This document shows positions 6,473 to 6,514 of a stretch of DNA of 6,514 nucleotides, one piece after another (the stretch's first letter is position 1; each line of letters begins with the position of its first letter). Both the position numbers and the translations under genes were made by a program. Source of the stretch: JBPEXY01 sp052031065 (GTDB taxonomy: Bacteria; Pseudomonadota; Gammaproteobacteria; Immundisolibacterales; Immundisolibacteraceae); contig JBPEXY010000293.1 in NCBI GenBank assembly GCA_052031065.1, positions 1 through 6,514 of the forward strand. Reading direction: 5' to 3'. The notes under the pieces are model-generated. The model was given only the letters and a program-made list of their open reading frames with translations, was not told the DNA's origin and searched no databases.

Positions 6473-6514
6473 GTGTTGCGCGGCCTGACCTTATGGTGTG
6501 GCGTGCTATTGCTG
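6473..6514 (+). CDS. Possible start of a further gene with a hydrophobic N-terminus (partial)
   Basis: Directly after the TGA of the preceding gene, a GTG opens a frame that runs to the window end (14 codons). Read with a GTG start it gives MLRGLTLWCGVLLL, which looks like the beginning of a signal peptide or membrane helix. No Shine-Dalgarno is evident. An alternative ATG at 6493 in another frame would give MVWRAIA. The remaining sequence is too short to name a product. Confidence 0.3.
   Translation, partial: MLRGLTLWCGVLLL

Noticed and set aside
1..6514. tRNA, rRNA, CRISPR, insertion sequence or transposase
   Set aside because: No clover-leaf, repeat-spacer pattern, terminal inverted repeats or transposase-like translation was seen; nearly all bases are used by the ect operon and its tail.

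Overview
The window carries an ectoine/5-hydroxyectoine biosynthesis operon from a bacterium. All genes are on the + strand, in the order ectA (5' end cut by the window edge), ectB, ectC, ectD, ask (the ectoine-linked aspartokinase). Three less familiar reading frames follow: a membrane-anchored TPR protein, a 235-residue conserved protein of unknown function, and the first codons of a possible further gene. The gene order with a specialised aspartokinase, the moderate base composition and the style of the proteins suggest a salt-exposed proteobacterium, most likely a marine or haloalkaliphilic gammaproteobacterium. This is inference; the window holds no rRNA or other taxonomic marker.

Layout: ectA 2-436 (partial), ectB 527-1837, ectC 1929-2333, ectD 2349-3284, ask 3360-4814, TPR membrane protein 4802-5704, unknown protein 5765-6472, possible next gene from 6473. 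No gap exceeds 91 bases. The ectC-ectD gap is 15 bases, and ask overlaps the TPR gene by 13 bases. No strong terminator is visible anywhere, so one long transcript through at least 5704, and perhaps to the end, is plausible. The operon promoter and any EctR-type regulator would lie upstream, outside the window. Three small inverted repeats lie in spacers: 449-480 (ectA-ectB), 1834-1849 (overlapping the ectB stop) and 5741-5764 (directly before the ATG at 5765).

How the genes work together: Ask phosphorylates L-aspartate to feed aspartate-semialdehyde production, by an aspartate-semialdehyde dehydrogenase not in this window. EctB transaminates the semialdehyde to L-2,4-diaminobutyrate, EctA acetylates it to N-gamma-acetyl-diaminobutyrate, EctC cyclises that to ectoine, and EctD hydroxylates ectoine to 5-hydroxyectoine. 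The diagnostic catalytic residues of EctB, EctC and EctD are all present, so the pathway looks intact. The part that is not textbook is the tail: the TPR membrane protein whose start lies inside ask, and the unknown protein behind it.
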